In this document: positions 26,961 through 36,604 of the stretch, piece after piece
Layout of the letters: every line of letters begins with the position of its first letter
Numbering within the stretch: the first letter of the stretch is position 1
Source of the DNA: Raineyella sp034933565
GTDB taxonomy: Bacteria > Actinomycetota > Actinomycetes > Propionibacteriales > Propionibacteriaceae
Length of the DNA stretch: 64,000 nt
Assembly: GCF_034933565.1 (NCBI RefSeq)
Contig: NZ_JAYFNG010000011.1
Coordinates: 124,001 to 188,000 of the forward strand
Direction of reading: 5' to 3'
Made by a program: the position numbers and the translations under genes
Notes under the pieces: model-generated
The model's database searches: none
What the model saw: the letters and a program-made list of their open reading frames with translations, nothing else
What the model was told of the DNA's origin: nothing

Positions 26961-27890
26961 TCAGTTTCTCGAGACGTCATTTGCCGACCGGTAGCCGGCA
27001 ACGCCTGATGCCTCAACGACAGCGGCGACTGCTTTGCGCCCCATGAAAGTAGGTATCACTGGTAGCAGTCCGTCAACGATTCGCGCCAGACGCTGCGCCG
27101 TCACGTCCGTCAGGTGATCGGCCAGCGTGTTGACCATGCGGTTCCAGAGTGACGCCTCGGTCGGGCCAGCGGGACCGCTCACGCCTAGCCCATGAATGCT
27201 GTCGAACAGCCATCGTGCCTCGCCTGAAGCGTAAGCCCGCCGGACCCGGATCGCGGTCGTCACCGATGCCGCGTAGTGAGGCGTCTCCAGCCCGGGCAAC
27301 AGTTCGATCGGGACCCCCGCTTCGCTCAGCCGGTAGCCGAAGTCGACGTCCTCCCAGCCATAGGCGTGGTAGCGGGAGTCGTAGCCCCCGAGGATTTCGT
27401 AGAGAGCCCGTGAGAGCGAGCAGTTGGCGGCCCACAACCGGTATCGCAGGTGGGCCGGCAGCTCGTACGCGTCCCGTGCGTGCTGCGCGTCGGCGGGCCG
27501 TCCGTAGATCCGCGCGTAGGGGGTGTCAGGCAGCACGTTCAAGCACAACCCGACGGCCGCGCGATCCCCTGCACCGGACACCCGAACATGCTCAGCAATG
27601 AAATCCGGTCGCGGCACGAGATCGTCATCGCACCGGATCAGCACGTCACCGGTTGCCTCGGCGAAGCCAGCGTTGAGTGCGGCCACCCGACCGCGGTTCT
27701 CCGGAAACACGATCGGGCGGATCGGCAGATGGGCATACTCCTCGACGACCGCCTGGGAACCGTCGATGTCACCATCGATGACGACGATGGCTTCCCAGTC
27801 CGGGTAGTCCTGGGCGGCCAGGGCGGACAGGAGCCGCGGCAAGCGCTCGGCTCCACCACGGCTGGGAATGACGACGCTGGCGGAGGTCAT
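26961..27890 (-). CDS. Family 2 glycosyltransferase
   Basis: 309-residue GT2. MTSASVVIPSRGGAERLPRL, WEAIVVIDGDIDGSQ, ENRGRVAALNAGFAEATGD and metal site RCDDDLVPRPDF (about residues 87-98). The acceptor-side motif is GWEDVDFGYRLSEAGVPIE. The ATG overlaps the stop of the upstream GT4 by 4 bp. About 60 bp separate it from the pyruvyl transferase downstream. GC is back to the high level of the window. Confidence 0.88.
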   Translation of the reverse strand: MTSASVVIPSRGGAERLPRLLSALAAQDYPDWEAIVVIDGDIDGSQAVVEEYAHLPIRPIVFPENRGRVAALNAGFAEATGDVLIRCDDDLVPRPDFIAEHVRVSGAGDRAAVGLCLNVLPDTPYARIYGRPADAQHARDAYELPAHLRYRLWAANCSLSRALYEILGGYDSRYHAYGWEDVDFGYRLSEAGVPIELLPGLETPHYAASVTTAIRVRRAYASGEARWLFDSIHGLGVSGPAGPTEASLWNRMVNTLADHLTDVTAQRLARIVDGLLPVIPTFMGRKAVAAVVEASGVAGYRSANDVSRN

Positions 27891-28969
27891 GCTGCTCCTT
27901 CTTTCCAGTAGGCGTCCGGCTCATGCGGGCGGGCTGACAGGCCTCGGGGTACTCGTTGCGCGGCATTGCCGCCAGGGATCCCCAAGACACCCTGGACACA
28001 CCTGGCCACTTCATCCCACCTGAATTTCTGGGCCCGGCGTGGACCTTCCAGCGCCAGTTCGGCGCGCACGGCCTCATCGCCCAAGGCGGTTGCGAGACCG
28101 ACCATGATCGAGTCGACATCCGTGGGCTCGACGAGGATGCCTGCGTCACCGACGACCTCGGTCAGCGCGCTCCCGTTCGAAGCAACAACGGGAACACCGC
28201 AGGCCATGCCCTCGAGGGCCGGCAGGCCGAAGCCCTCATAGAGTGATGGGATGGCGACCGCGGCGGCTCCGCGGAGCCACGCCGCGAGGTCCTCCTCAGG
28301 GATCCCGGACTGGCATATGAGTCGGCCCTCGAGGCCTACCGCATGAGCGTGCTCGTACAGCGAGATCTCCGGGGCAGAGCTGAGGATCAGGTCGACATCC
28401 GGGATCTTGGCCATCGCCGCGACCAGTCGGTAAAGATTTTTGTGAGGTTTGCTGTTGCCGAGGTGCAGCACGTACGGGCGGTTGCGCTGGATCCGGCGTC
28501 CCGCGGGTGAGAAGCGGTCATCGACGCCGTTGCCGACCGTCAGGATCCTGTCCGGGTCGACGTCAGCCCATTCCGCAATGCGGAGACGAGAGAACTCCGA
28601 CACCGTCAGCACGAGGGTGTCGTGACGGCGGACCAGAGGACGGACCACTTTCGAGTAATACGCTGCCTTGATGCGGGATGCCTCTGTGGGGACATCGAGG
28701 TGGATCAGGTCGTGCACGGTGAAGACTCGCCTCCCCCGCCAAGTGACCGAGGGGGTATACCCAGGGGAGAAGAAGGTCATCTCAGGTTCGCGAGGACCAG
28801 CGCCAACGTGGGGCTTGAGCTCCGTCTCGATCATGCCCACCGGTGACACGGGGTGGTGGCCGGCGAGGTCAGTCACGTAGGCATCCGGCAACCTGCGGCG
28901 TACCTCGGCGGAGAATCGCCCGATGCCGTGCCGCCCCGACCACCGGGAGTCGTAGAGGATGGGATTCAC
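27887..28969 (-). CDS. Family 4 glycosyltransferase
   Basis: 360-residue GT-B protein with GTG start in a GTGA overlap. N-terminal MNPILYDSRWSGRHGIGRFS with glycine loop; VFTVHDLIHLD; LTVSEFSRLRIAEW; donor site YVLHLGNSKPHKNLYRLVAA; E-x7-E motif SLYEGFGLPALEGMACGVPVV. The architecture matches MtfB/WbaZ-like mannosyltransferases. Middle gene of the leftward operon, coupled on both sides. Confidence 0.9.
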   Translation of the reverse strand: MNPILYDSRWSGRHGIGRFSAEVRRRLPDAYVTDLAGHHPVSPVGMIETELKPHVGAGPREPEMTFFSPGYTPSVTWRGRRVFTVHDLIHLDVPTEASRIKAAYYSKVVRPLVRRHDTLVLTVSEFSRLRIAEWADVDPDRILTVGNGVDDRFSPAGRRIQRNRPYVLHLGNSKPHKNLYRLVAAMAKIPDVDLILSSAPEISLYEHAHAVGLEGRLICQSGIPEEDLAAWLRGAAAVAIPSLYEGFGLPALEGMACGVPVVASNGSALTEVVGDAGILVEPTDVDSIMVGLATALGDEAVRAELALEGPRRAQKFRWDEVARCVQGVLGIPGGNAAQRVPRGLSARPHEPDAYWKEGAA

Positions 28970-30078
28970 GTAGGATCAGCCTCCCCATTCGTTTCAGATC
29001 GTGACCCCGCGGAGTTGGGTCCGTTTGAAGCACTGCGGCGGACGTACACCTCGGTGATCCGCTTTGCCATCTGCGCCACAGTCGGCACCGCATCCGGCAG
29101 AGTCGGCCGGACGGTGGGGTCCAGCCCCTGCTCGACCGCAATGCGCGCCAGTCCCCCATCGTCGTCGAGTTGGGCGATGCACCGCTCCGGCAGGATCTCC
29201 GGGTTGCCGCCAATCGGGCTGGCTGCGACCCCCATCCCGCTCGCAACGGCGTCGAGCAGCGTATAGGAGCAGTTGTCGGACTTCGAGGGCTGCAGCAGGA
29301 CATCGTGTTCAGCCATAGCCGCGTCGGCGTCGACGAAACCGGGGAACTCCACCCGGTCACCGATCCCGAGGTCTCGCGCCATCGTCCGTAAGTGGTCGAG
29401 CTCCGGCCCGGTGCCGCCCACGGTGAGCGTCGCCTCCGGGTGAGACTCCGCCACCTGCGCGAAGACCCGAAGTGTCATATCGAGGTTCTTCTCCGGCGAG
29501 AGCCTGGTCAGCGAGAGCATCCGCAGCCCCGACGGCCGCACCGGGGGTGCGGTGGGCCGGTCAACACCGTTGAGGACGACGGTGATCGGCGTGGCCGTAT
29601 GCCACCACTTCTGCATGTCGCGCCGGGTCGAGGCGCTGACGGCGATGGCCTGCTGGAAGCGGGTCAGCCGGACCCGATGCACGGTCTCCATGGCGACGGC
29701 CGCGGGCAGCGATGAGTGGAACATGAAGCGGTCCGGCGGGATGTGGTGCTCGGTGGTCACCAGCGGTACGGGCAACCCGGCCCCGGCGAGCGCCAGCAGG
29801 ATGTCCGCCTTCGCCAGATGCGAATGCGCGACCACCGGCCGCAGCCGCGTCAGCGTGTGTCGCAGGGCCCGCACCGAGGCGGCTGTTCGTACGCCGTCGA
29901 TCGGTAATGGGATCACCGGGCAGCCGAGGTCACGTAGCCGCTGCAGGAGCGGCCCCTCCGGAGCGGTCACGACAAGGCGCCAGCCGGGCAGCCCGACCCG
30001 GGCCACATCCAGGATGTGTCGGGCGACGCCTGCCAGGTTGGACACGGGCGTCACCCACAAGGCGATCGGCTCGGTCAT
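28966..30078 (-). CDS. Family 4 glycosyltransferase with altered E-x7-E motif
   Basis: 370-residue GT-B protein. PIALWVTPVSNLAGVARHIL, VVAHSHLAKADILLALAGAG and LSLTRLSPEKNLDMTLRVFA mark the two domains. The donor-site acidic motif reads SKSDNCSYTLLDAVASGMG, so the first Glu of E-x7-E is Asp and the second is Asp too, unlike the other GT4 proteins here. It may still be active. ATG start overlapping the upstream GT2 stop by 4 bp. Confidence 0.85.
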   Translation of the reverse strand: MTEPIALWVTPVSNLAGVARHILDVARVGLPGWRLVVTAPEGPLLQRLRDLGCPVIPLPIDGVRTAASVRALRHTLTRLRPVVAHSHLAKADILLALAGAGLPVPLVTTEHHIPPDRFMFHSSLPAAVAMETVHRVRLTRFQQAIAVSASTRRDMQKWWHTATPITVVLNGVDRPTAPPVRPSGLRMLSLTRLSPEKNLDMTLRVFAQVAESHPEATLTVGGTGPELDHLRTMARDLGIGDRVEFPGFVDADAAMAEHDVLLQPSKSDNCSYTLLDAVASGMGVAASPIGGNPEILPERCIAQLDDDGGLARIAVEQGLDPTVRPTLPDAVPTVAQMAKRITEVYVRRSASNGPNSAGSRSETNGEADPT

Positions 30079-31076
30079 TCCGATTCACCAGTGGGTTCGG
30101 TCCGGGGGTGCCCGGTCGATACTGCGGCACGCGGGTCGTCCGCCGGCGAGAGGAGCTGAGGCGCTGGGATCCGGCCACCCTTGAGGATCGTATGGTATGC
30201 ACGGACGTGGCCCCATCTGGTCACCGCGTCTCGCACTGTTCCCTTTGCGTCGACGCGGCGAGTGCGTAGAGCGCGGACCGTGTGATCCCACGGCAGGGCG
30301 AGCAGCGATCGCCAGGCCGCCCGCCGGCCTCGCAGGGATCCGAAGCGGTCCGGGTGCCGCTCCCAGACGAGCGCCTCAGCGACGCCGGAGCGGTAGACCT
30401 TGCGCAGCGAGCTGACCAGTCCTGTGGTTCGGCGGAAGTGGATGCGCATCGAGGGTGCCGGCCCCACGGTGCCTCCGACTTCGTGTAGCCGGATCGCATA
30501 TTCCACATCCTCACAGCCATAGGGAGGGAAAGACTCGTCAAACCCGCCCACCAAAAAGAAGGAATCCCGCCGCACTCCGAAATTGCAGCCCTGAGCCGAC
30601 TTCACCTCGCCACGCCCCCACAGCGTCGCAGGATTGACGACAGGAGAATGCCGATCACGGGGCTCTCGGAGCTCATGGTTCGGACCGCCGACCAGGTCGT
30701 AACGCTCCAGTGCCTCGTACGCCCCGTCAAGCCAGCCAGGCATGACTTCGTCATCACAGTCACAGAACAAGAGCCGAGATCCGCGTGAAGCGCGTGCACC
30801 AGCATTACGGGCAGGCCCCACGCCGGCCCGTGATGCATCCACGAGCCTCAGGTCGACGGGGAAGGAACTCATCCGCTGACGGACAATATCCCGTGTGGCG
30901 TCCGTGGAACCATTGTCGGCAACAATGACTTCCCAACGGAGTCCGGTCTCCTGCTGGGCCAAAGCATCGAGCTGGTTGCCAATCAGCGCCGCGCCATTGA
31001 GAGCCGGGATGATGACACTGATGTCTACTGCCCCCAGAGCGGAACCAGACGACGGTGACTGGCCTCGCACGCACAT
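30075..31076 (-). CDS. Family 2 glycosyltransferase
   Basis: 333-residue GT2, first gene of the leftward operon. DISVIIPALNGAALIGNQLD, VADNGSTDATRD, GVGPARNAGARASRG and metal site LFCDCDDEVMPGW (about residues 100-112); the acceptor motif is GCEDVEYAIRLHEVGG. It shares the QLDALAQQ block and overall N-terminal sequence with the GT2 domain of the fusion at 21612, so the two are paralogues. ATG start. Confidence 0.88.
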   Translation of the reverse strand: MCVRGQSPSSGSALGAVDISVIIPALNGAALIGNQLDALAQQETGLRWEVIVADNGSTDATRDIVRQRMSSFPVDLRLVDASRAGVGPARNAGARASRGSRLLFCDCDDEVMPGWLDGAYEALERYDLVGGPNHELREPRDRHSPVVNPATLWGRGEVKSAQGCNFGVRRDSFFLVGGFDESFPPYGCEDVEYAIRLHEVGGTVGPAPSMRIHFRRTTGLVSSLRKVYRSGVAEALVWERHPDRFGSLRGRRAAWRSLLALPWDHTVRALRTRRVDAKGTVRDAVTRWGHVRAYHTILKGGRIPAPQLLSPADDPRAAVSTGHPRTEPTGESE

Positions 31077-31662
31077 CCCCCCGGATCACCCAGCAGATGG
31101 GCGCACTCTACCACCACACTGTGGTCCGTCTGTGACGCGGTTTCAACCGCGGAACAGGCCATGCCCCCCGGAGCGGCCCGGGCACGGCTCCAGGCCCTCT
31201 TCACTGAGCTGGACGTGCTGCGGTGGAGGCACGGCAATGACAGCGCCATCAAGACATCCATCGCCGACCATCGGTCGGGCGGCTGGGCGGGCGTCGACTC
31301 GGTGCAGTCGAGGGCAAGGAGAGCCTTCCACGGCGTTCCGTGCTGCGGGCCCGGTCACGCTCGTGGGTGTAGCACTGATCAGCCTGGCAGCGTAGGGACT
31401 CGACGGTGTGGCCGCCACCACTGCGAGCGACGACACTCGTACGCCGATGACCGTGCCTCCCGGCGTGGCAGATCTGCTCGTGCTGTGGCGTTTCGGGGTG
31501 GCAATCCGAGCGACCCGGCCTCTTCTCGCTCCCTACCATCCGCGGAGCGGCACCGGCAGGGATTCCCTGGTCACCGGATGACTCACAGTCCCTCACCGGT
31601 CGACGCGACACCGACCCCGCTCCGCTCCGCTTGAGGCGGTCTCGGTCAGCTGAGGCGGCCGG
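31077..31662. other. 586-bp gene-free stretch upstream of the leftward GT operon
   Basis: No open frame here has convincing coding character. A plus-strand frame at 31161-31634 begins plausibly but soon reads as Arg/Ser/Gly-rich noise. The stretch holds the promoter of the leftward GT operon near 31077-31200 and the 3' flank of the acyltransferase gene. It may be a decayed gene remnant; I could not identify a parent. Confidence 0.45.
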
Positions 31663-32730
31663 TCAGGACGGCACGGCGTCCTTCACCGGCCGATGGGAAC
31701 GCAGAGCCGTCCGCAGGACACGGGTGCCACGGACCTCTCCCAGGTCGTGCAACACCCAGGCGACGAGTGACACCCCGACGAAGGCAGCGACCATGGCGCC
31801 GGTCCGGCCGAGCAGAGGGATCAGCAGGGTGAGCAGCACCATCCCGGTGATGCCGTGGCCGATGTACATCGAGTAGCTGACCTTGCCGTACCACTGGATC
31901 GGCCGCAACAGGAGTGGTCGGGTGGTCTCCCGTGAGGCCACAGTCAGGAAGACAGCCCCCAGCCCCAGGACGATCAGGGCCTGCTGAGGGGAGTGCAGGA
32001 TGCCCGCGACTGCCGCGCCGAGTCCGGCACTTCCCGCCGCCAGGAGTCGGTAGCGGCGACGGTGCTCCGACTCCGAGCGGGCGAGGAAGGCGAACATGCC
32101 CGCACTGAAGAGCGGAGCCCACTCGGCCAGGGTAATGTTGAGCGCCATCTTCACAGGCCCTGCCACGAGCTGCGGGTCCAGACCCCGGCTCGATGGGCCG
32201 GCCCAGACCGCCACGACCAGTGCCACCGCCATCCAGACCGCTGCGGCGATGGTGACGACCCGCCCCGCGAGCCGACACTTGGTCCACCACAAGAGGATGA
32301 ACACCATCACATAGAACTGCATCTCGACCGCCAACGTCCAGTAGACGCCATCGACGTTCGGGACCTGGAGCCATCGCTGGACCATTGTGTAGTTCAGCGC
32401 CCTGTCCCACAGGCTCTGGGGGGTTTGCGGCACCCGGAAGATGATGGTCAACACGATGGCCAACGTGACGGCGATCCAGTAGACGGGATAGAGGCGCGAG
32501 ACTCGGGAGATCGCGAAGTCACCGGGCCGCTGTGCACGTCCCGCAGACATCAGGATGACGAACCCACTGATGAAAAAGAACAGCTGAACCCCGTACGCCC
32601 CCCAAGCGGCCTCGATCAGCGGCGGAGGCGCGTCGGGATAGCGAGACTGATAGCCCCCTGTGAAGTGGTGGAGCACCACACACAGTGCGGCGATGCCCCG
32701 CAGACCGTCCAGCTCACGAAACCGCGGCAC
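31663..32730 (-). CDS. Acyltransferase family 3 membrane protein
   Basis: 355-residue integral membrane acyltransferase of the OafA/NodX type. The signature FRELDGLRGIAALCVVLHHF (residues 4-23) has the conserved Arg and His-His; VQLFFFISGFVILMS and ISRVSRLYPVYW follow, then about 10 membrane segments. I chose GTG 32730 because AGGGGG precedes it by 6 bp; an open frame continues much further upstream but lacks family similarity. Family members O-acetylate or succinylate surface sugars. It is divergent from the nonulosonate genes. Confidence 0.85.
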   Translation of the reverse strand: MPRFRELDGLRGIAALCVVLHHFTGGYQSRYPDAPPPLIEAAWGAYGVQLFFFISGFVILMSAGRAQRPGDFAISRVSRLYPVYWIAVTLAIVLTIIFRVPQTPQSLWDRALNYTMVQRWLQVPNVDGVYWTLAVEMQFYVMVFILLWWTKCRLAGRVVTIAAAVWMAVALVVAVWAGPSSRGLDPQLVAGPVKMALNITLAEWAPLFSAGMFAFLARSESEHRRRYRLLAAGSAGLGAAVAGILHSPQQALIVLGLGAVFLTVASRETTRPLLLRPIQWYGKVSYSMYIGHGITGMVLLTLLIPLLGRTGAMVAAFVGVSLVAWVLHDLGEVRGTRVLRTALRSHRPVKDAVPS

Positions 32731-32964
32731 CGTCGTCCCCCTGTTGAATCGTTCCGACAGGTGCTGCCTGCCCCCCGGGATGCGCAACTCACTGTTCCAG
32801 AGCTGCGGCGGGGTTTTCCGAAGTAGATCCACCGGGCCCCACGGGACCTTAACACACTGTGCCCCACCGTCCGGAGTCTCCAAGCAGCCCGTCCACCGGT
32901 GCCGACCCGCCCGCCGCACCGGATAGAGTCGATCGCGTTCTGTGACTACTCGCGGGGGCGACTG
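32731..32964. promoter_or_regulatory. Divergent promoter region, acyltransferase / nonulosonate operon
   Basis: 234 bp between two divergently transcribed genes, so it must hold promoters for both. I cannot assign -35/-10 boxes with confidence in this GC-rich DNA. Confidence 0.4.
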
Positions 32965-33660
32965 TTGAGCATTCTGTGTGTGATTCCGGCGCGTGGCGGG
33001 TCCAAGGGGATCCCGCGGAAGAACCTTCGCGAGGTCGGGGGCCGGCCGCTGATCAGCTGGACCATCGAGCAGGCCCTGTCGGCCCATGCAGACCTGCACG
33101 TCCTGGTCTCCACCGATGACGAGGAGATCGCCGAGGTCGCCCGGGCTGCCGGCGCCGATGTGCCGTGGCTGCGGCCGGCCGAGCTGGCCGTCGACACCGC
33201 TGCCACCGAGCCGACCGTCGAGCACGCCATCGACAGGGTCACCGAGGCGACCGGCGCGGAGCCCGAGGCGGTCCTGCTGCTGCAGGCCACCTCACCGATC
33301 CGCCTGCCCGGCACGCTCGATCGGGCCGTCCAGCAGTACACCGACAGCGGTGTCGACTCGCTGATCGGGGTCATCCCGAAGTCGCCGTTCTTCTGGTGGG
33401 CCTCCGACCCGCCGACCGCCGACTACGACGTGGATCACCGCCCGCGCCGCCAGGAGCTGCGCCCCGAGCAGCTGCGCTACTACGAGAACGGCTCGCTCTA
33501 CCTCACCCGGACGTCGGTCTACCGGGAGCAGCACAACCGGATCGGCGGGCGGATCGGCCTGTTCGTGATGCACGAGGTCGAGGGCATCGACATCGACACC
33601 CTCGCCGACCTGCACCTGGCCGACGCCTACCTCTCGCACCCCGAATGGATCACCGCATGA
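32965..33660 (+). CDS. CMP-nonulosonate synthetase (NeuA-like cytidylyltransferase)
   Basis: 231-residue enzyme with the NeuA/KdsB nucleotide-binding signature IPARGGSKGIPRKNL (about 6-20), GGRPLISWTIEQAL, VSTDDEEIAEVAR, LLLQATSPIR and the late motif EVEGIDIDTLADLHLAD. It should activate a sialic-acid-like or related keto sugar as CMP-sugar. Start: TTG with GGGGG 5 bp ahead; no ATG fits. It overlaps the synthase gene by 4 bp (ATGA), so synthesis and activation are coupled. Which nonulosonate (sialic, legionaminic, pseudaminic or other) cannot be told. Confidence 0.88.
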   Translation: MSILCVIPARGGSKGIPRKNLREVGGRPLISWTIEQALSAHADLHVLVSTDDEEIAEVARAAGADVPWLRPAELAVDTAATEPTVEHAIDRVTEATGAEPEAVLLLQATSPIRLPGTLDRAVQQYTDSGVDSLIGVIPKSPFFWWASDPPTADYDVDHRPRRQELRPEQLRYYENGSLYLTRTSVYREQHNRIGGRIGLFVMHEVEGIDIDTLADLHLADAYLSHPEWITA

Positions 33661-35906
33661 TCATCGAGCGCCAGCTCGCCCCGTACGTCGTCTTCTCCGA
33701 GGACCCGGTGCTGACCGCCCTGCAGAAGATCACCGCCAACAAGGCCCGCCAGATCTTCTGCGTCAACGAGCACGGCCACCTCGACGGGTCCCTCTCCGAC
33801 GGCGACTTCCGCCGCTGGATCGTCGACCAGCCGACCCCGGACCTGTCGACCGCCACCGTGGCCGTGGCGAACACCGCGCTGACCCGGGTCACCGACGGCA
33901 CGCCGGTCGCCGACATCGAGGCGTTGTTCCGGCCCGGGGTGACCCACATCCCGGTCGTCGATGCGCAGGAGCGGCTGGTCGCGATCGCCGTGCAGCAGCC
34001 GGCCGAGCTGCACCTCGGCCGCCACCGGGTCGCCCCCGACGCCCCCGCGGTCGTCATCGCCGAGATCGGCAACAACCACAACGGCTCGGTCGACCTGGCC
34101 AAGCAGCTGATCGACCTCGCCGTGGACGCCGGCGCCGACATCGTCAAGTTCCAGCTGCGCGACATGGCGGCGCTCTATCGCCACCAGGGCGAGACGCTGA
34201 CCTCCGGGGAGGACCTCGGCGCGCAGTACACCCTCGATCTGCTCAGCCGGTTCTCGCTGTCCGCCGAGCAGATGTACGAGGTCTTCGACCACGCCCGGGC
34301 CCGCGACGTCGACGTGATGTGCACGCCGTGGGACATCCCCAGCCTGGACGCGCTGGCCGCGTACGGCGTCCCGGCGCTCAAGATCGCCTCCGCCGACCTG
34401 ACCAACCACACCCTGCTGCGCGCCGCCGCCGGGCACGGCCTGCCGATGGTGCTGTCGACCGGCATGTCCACCGAGGCGGAGATCCGCGAGTCCGTCCGCC
34501 TCGTGCAGGGCGCCGGCGTGCCGTTCGCGCTGCTGCAGTGCCAGTCCACCTATCCCGCGCCGTACGCGTCGCTGAACCTCGCCTACATGGGCCGGCTGGC
34601 CGAGATCGGCGCCTGCCCGGTCGGCTACTCCGGTCACGAGCGCGGCTGGCACGTGCCGATCGCCGCCGTCGCCCGCGGCGCCAAGATCATCGAGAAGCAC
34701 TTCACCGTCGACCGGTCGATGGAGGGCAACGACCATGTGGTGTCGCTGCTGCCCGACGAGTTCGCCACGATGGTGCGCGAGATCCGCGAGGTCGAGGAGT
34801 CCCTCGGCAGCACCGCCCCCCGGGTGGTGTCGGCCGGTGAGGTGATGAACCGCGCCAACCTCGCCAAGAGCCTGGTCGCCACCCGGCGGATCGAGGTCGG
34901 GATGCGGATCGAGGCCGACGCTGTCGCGGTGAAGAGCCCCGGCCGCGGCCTGCAGCCCAACCGGCTGCCCGAGCTGCTCGGCCGCCAGAGCGTCCGGGTC
35001 ATCGAGCCGGGCGACTTCTTCTACGACGGCGACGTCGACGACACCGCGGCCCGCCCCCGGCCCTACACCTTCCACCGTCCGTGGGGCGTGCCGGTGCGCT
35101 ACCACGACCTGTTCCCGATCCTGCAGGCCGGCTCCGACCCGGACTTCGTCGAGTTCCACTACTCGTACAAGGACCTCGACATCGAGCCGTCGGAGGTCTT
35201 CTCCGAGAAGCTGCCGATCGGCTACACCTGTCACCTGCCCGACCTGTTCGCCGGCGACTTCATCCTCGACCTGGCGTCGTTCGACGACGAGGTGTGGGAG
35301 CGCTCGATCCGGGAGATGCAGCGCTCGATCGACCGCACCCGCCAGCTGCGGCCCTACTTCACCCAGGACGAGGACCCGATCTTCATCGCCACCCTGGGCG
35401 GCTTCACCAAGGACGGCTTCGTCGACCGCGACCGGGTGCCGGCGATGTACGAGCGGATCGCCGACGGACTGCAGCGCGTCGACGCGTCAGGGGTGCGGCT
35501 GTGCCCGCAGACCCTGCCGCCCTACCCGTGGCTGATGGGTGGCCAGCAGTACCACAACCTCTTCCTGCACCTCGACGACACCGTCGCCTTCGCCGAGACG
35601 TACGGCTACAGGCTGACCTTCGACATCTCCCACTCCAAGCTCGCCGCCAACTTCACCGGCGTGCCGTTCTCCCGGTACGTGGAGCGGCTGACGCCGCTGT
35701 CGGAGCACTTCCACGTCGTCGATGCCACCGGCGTGGACGGCGAGGGGGTGCAGGTCGGGGAGGGCGAGGTCGACTTCGCCGCCCTGGCGCAGGCGATGGA
35801 CCGGATGGCACCGGGTAAGTCGTTCATCCCGGAGATCTGGATGGGCCACGTCAACAATGGTCAGGGCTTCTGGCACGCGCTGAACATCCTGGAGCAGTGG
35901 TTCTGA
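33657..35906 (+). CDS. CBS-NeuB-SAF-TIM-barrel nonulosonate synthase fusion
   Basis: 749-residue multi-domain protein. Residues about 1-120 form a CBS-type pair (DPVLTALQKITANKARQIF, GVTHIPVVDAQERLVAI). Residues about 130-400 are NeuB synthase: IAEIGNNHNGSVDLAKQLID, VKFQLRD, MCTPWD, LSTGMST, GYSGHERG and KHFTVDRSMEGNDH. A SAF domain follows at about 408-455 (KSPGRGLQPNRLPELLG). The C-terminal about 275 residues are a sugar-phosphate isomerase/xylose-isomerase-like TIM barrel (FHYSYKDLD, DISHSKLAAN, HVVDATGVDGEG, FIPEIWMGH). NeuB enzymes condense phosphoenolpyruvate with a hexosamine. The barrel may make or proof-read the precursor, and the CBS pair may sense nucleotide; both are inference. 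Confidence 0.88.
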   Translation: MIIERQLAPYVVFSEDPVLTALQKITANKARQIFCVNEHGHLDGSLSDGDFRRWIVDQPTPDLSTATVAVANTALTRVTDGTPVADIEALFRPGVTHIPVVDAQERLVAIAVQQPAELHLGRHRVAPDAPAVVIAEIGNNHNGSVDLAKQLIDLAVDAGADIVKFQLRDMAALYRHQGETLTSGEDLGAQYTLDLLSRFSLSAEQMYEVFDHARARDVDVMCTPWDIPSLDALAAYGVPALKIASADLTNHTLLRAAAGHGLPMVLSTGMSTEAEIRESVRLVQGAGVPFALLQCQSTYPAPYASLNLAYMGRLAEIGACPVGYSGHERGWHVPIAAVARGAKIIEKHFTVDRSMEGNDHVVSLLPDEFATMVREIREVEESLGSTAPRVVSAGEVMNRANLAKSLVATRRIEVGMRIEADAVAVKSPGRGLQPNRLPELLGRQSVRVIEPGDFFYDGDVDDTAARPRPYTFHRPWGVPVRYHDLFPILQAGSDPDFVEFHYSYKDLDIEPSEVFSEKLPIGYTCHLPDLFAGDFILDLASFDDEVWERSIREMQRSIDRTRQLRPYFTQDEDPIFIATLGGFTKDGFVDRDRVPAMYERIADGLQRVDASGVRLCPQTLPPYPWLMGGQQYHNLFLHLDDTVAFAETYGYRLTFDISHSKLAANFTGVPFSRYVERLTPLSEHFHVVDATGVDGEGVQVGEGEVDFAALAQAMDRMAPGKSFIPEIWMGHVNNGQGFWHALNILEQWF

Positions 35907-36604
35907 GTCGCCCCGGGGCGCCGTCCGGGTCCGGCACACCGTTCGGCACCGGCCCGGCCGGTGGCGGCCCGGGCACTGGCGCCGGGTCAGCGACCGGTGG
36001 TCGCCCGACAGCCGCTGGCCGTCGGGCGATCGACACCGGCTCGGCAGCCGTCCTGCCGTCCGTCCCGCGGCGGGCCCTCCCGCGGTCGTTCACCGTGCTG
36101 TACATCTGCGCGGCCAACATCTGCCGCTCCGCCTACGCCGAGTGCCGCAGCCGCGCCCTGGTGGGGCGCCGCGGGATGACGCGCTTCGCGAGCGCCGGGA
36201 CCGACGGGCTGTCGCCCCGGCCGATGGACGGCCCGATGGCCGCTGAGCTCATCGCCCGCGGCGGTGACCCGTCCGGGGTCTTCGGCACCCGGGTCACCCC
36301 GGAGGATCTCGCCGCCGTCGATCTGGTGCTGACCATGACGGCCCGGCAACGCGCCCGGCTCCTCGACGAGGCGCCCGCGAGCCACGCCCGGGTCTTCACC
36401 CTCGGCCAGTTCAGCCGCGCCGTCGCGTCGGCGGGGCGCCGGCTCGGGCCCGGTGACCTGGTCGCCTGGGTCGCCGCCCGCCGACCACCGGCCGACCCCG
36501 CCGATGACGTGCCCGACCCGTACGGTCGTGGGCCGGCCGCCGCCCACCAGGCTGCCGACCTGATCGACGAGCACCTGCTGCAGCTGCTGCCCCGACTGTC
36601 CTGA
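35897..36604 (+). CDS. Low-molecular-weight protein tyrosine phosphatase
   Basis: 235-residue protein. The catalytic loop CAANICRS gives C71-x5-R77 of low-molecular-weight phosphatases, and the general acid is in DVPDPYGRG (D207). So the active site is intact although the usual CxGN reads CAAN. The first about 60 residues are a Gly/Pro/Ala-rich tail not found in the family; the GTG at 35897 overlaps the synthase gene by 10 bp, and a shorter start is possible. It is the likely Wzb partner of the tyrosine kinase at 38116. Confidence 0.83.
   Translation: MVLSRPGAPSGSGTPFGTGPAGGGPGTGAGSATGGRPTAAGRRAIDTGSAAVLPSVPRRALPRSFTVLYICAANICRSAYAECRSRALVGRRGMTRFASAGTDGLSPRPMDGPMAAELIARGGDPSGVFGTRVTPEDLAAVDLVLTMTARQRARLLDEAPASHARVFTLGQFSRAVASAGRRLGPGDLVAWVAARRPPADPADDVPDPYGRGPAAAHQAADLIDEHLLQLLPRLS

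Noticed and set aside
31161..31634. 157-codon plus-strand frame as a possible small gene
   Set aside because: No ribosome-binding site, no recognisable domain and Arg/Ser-rich composition; kept as gene-free.
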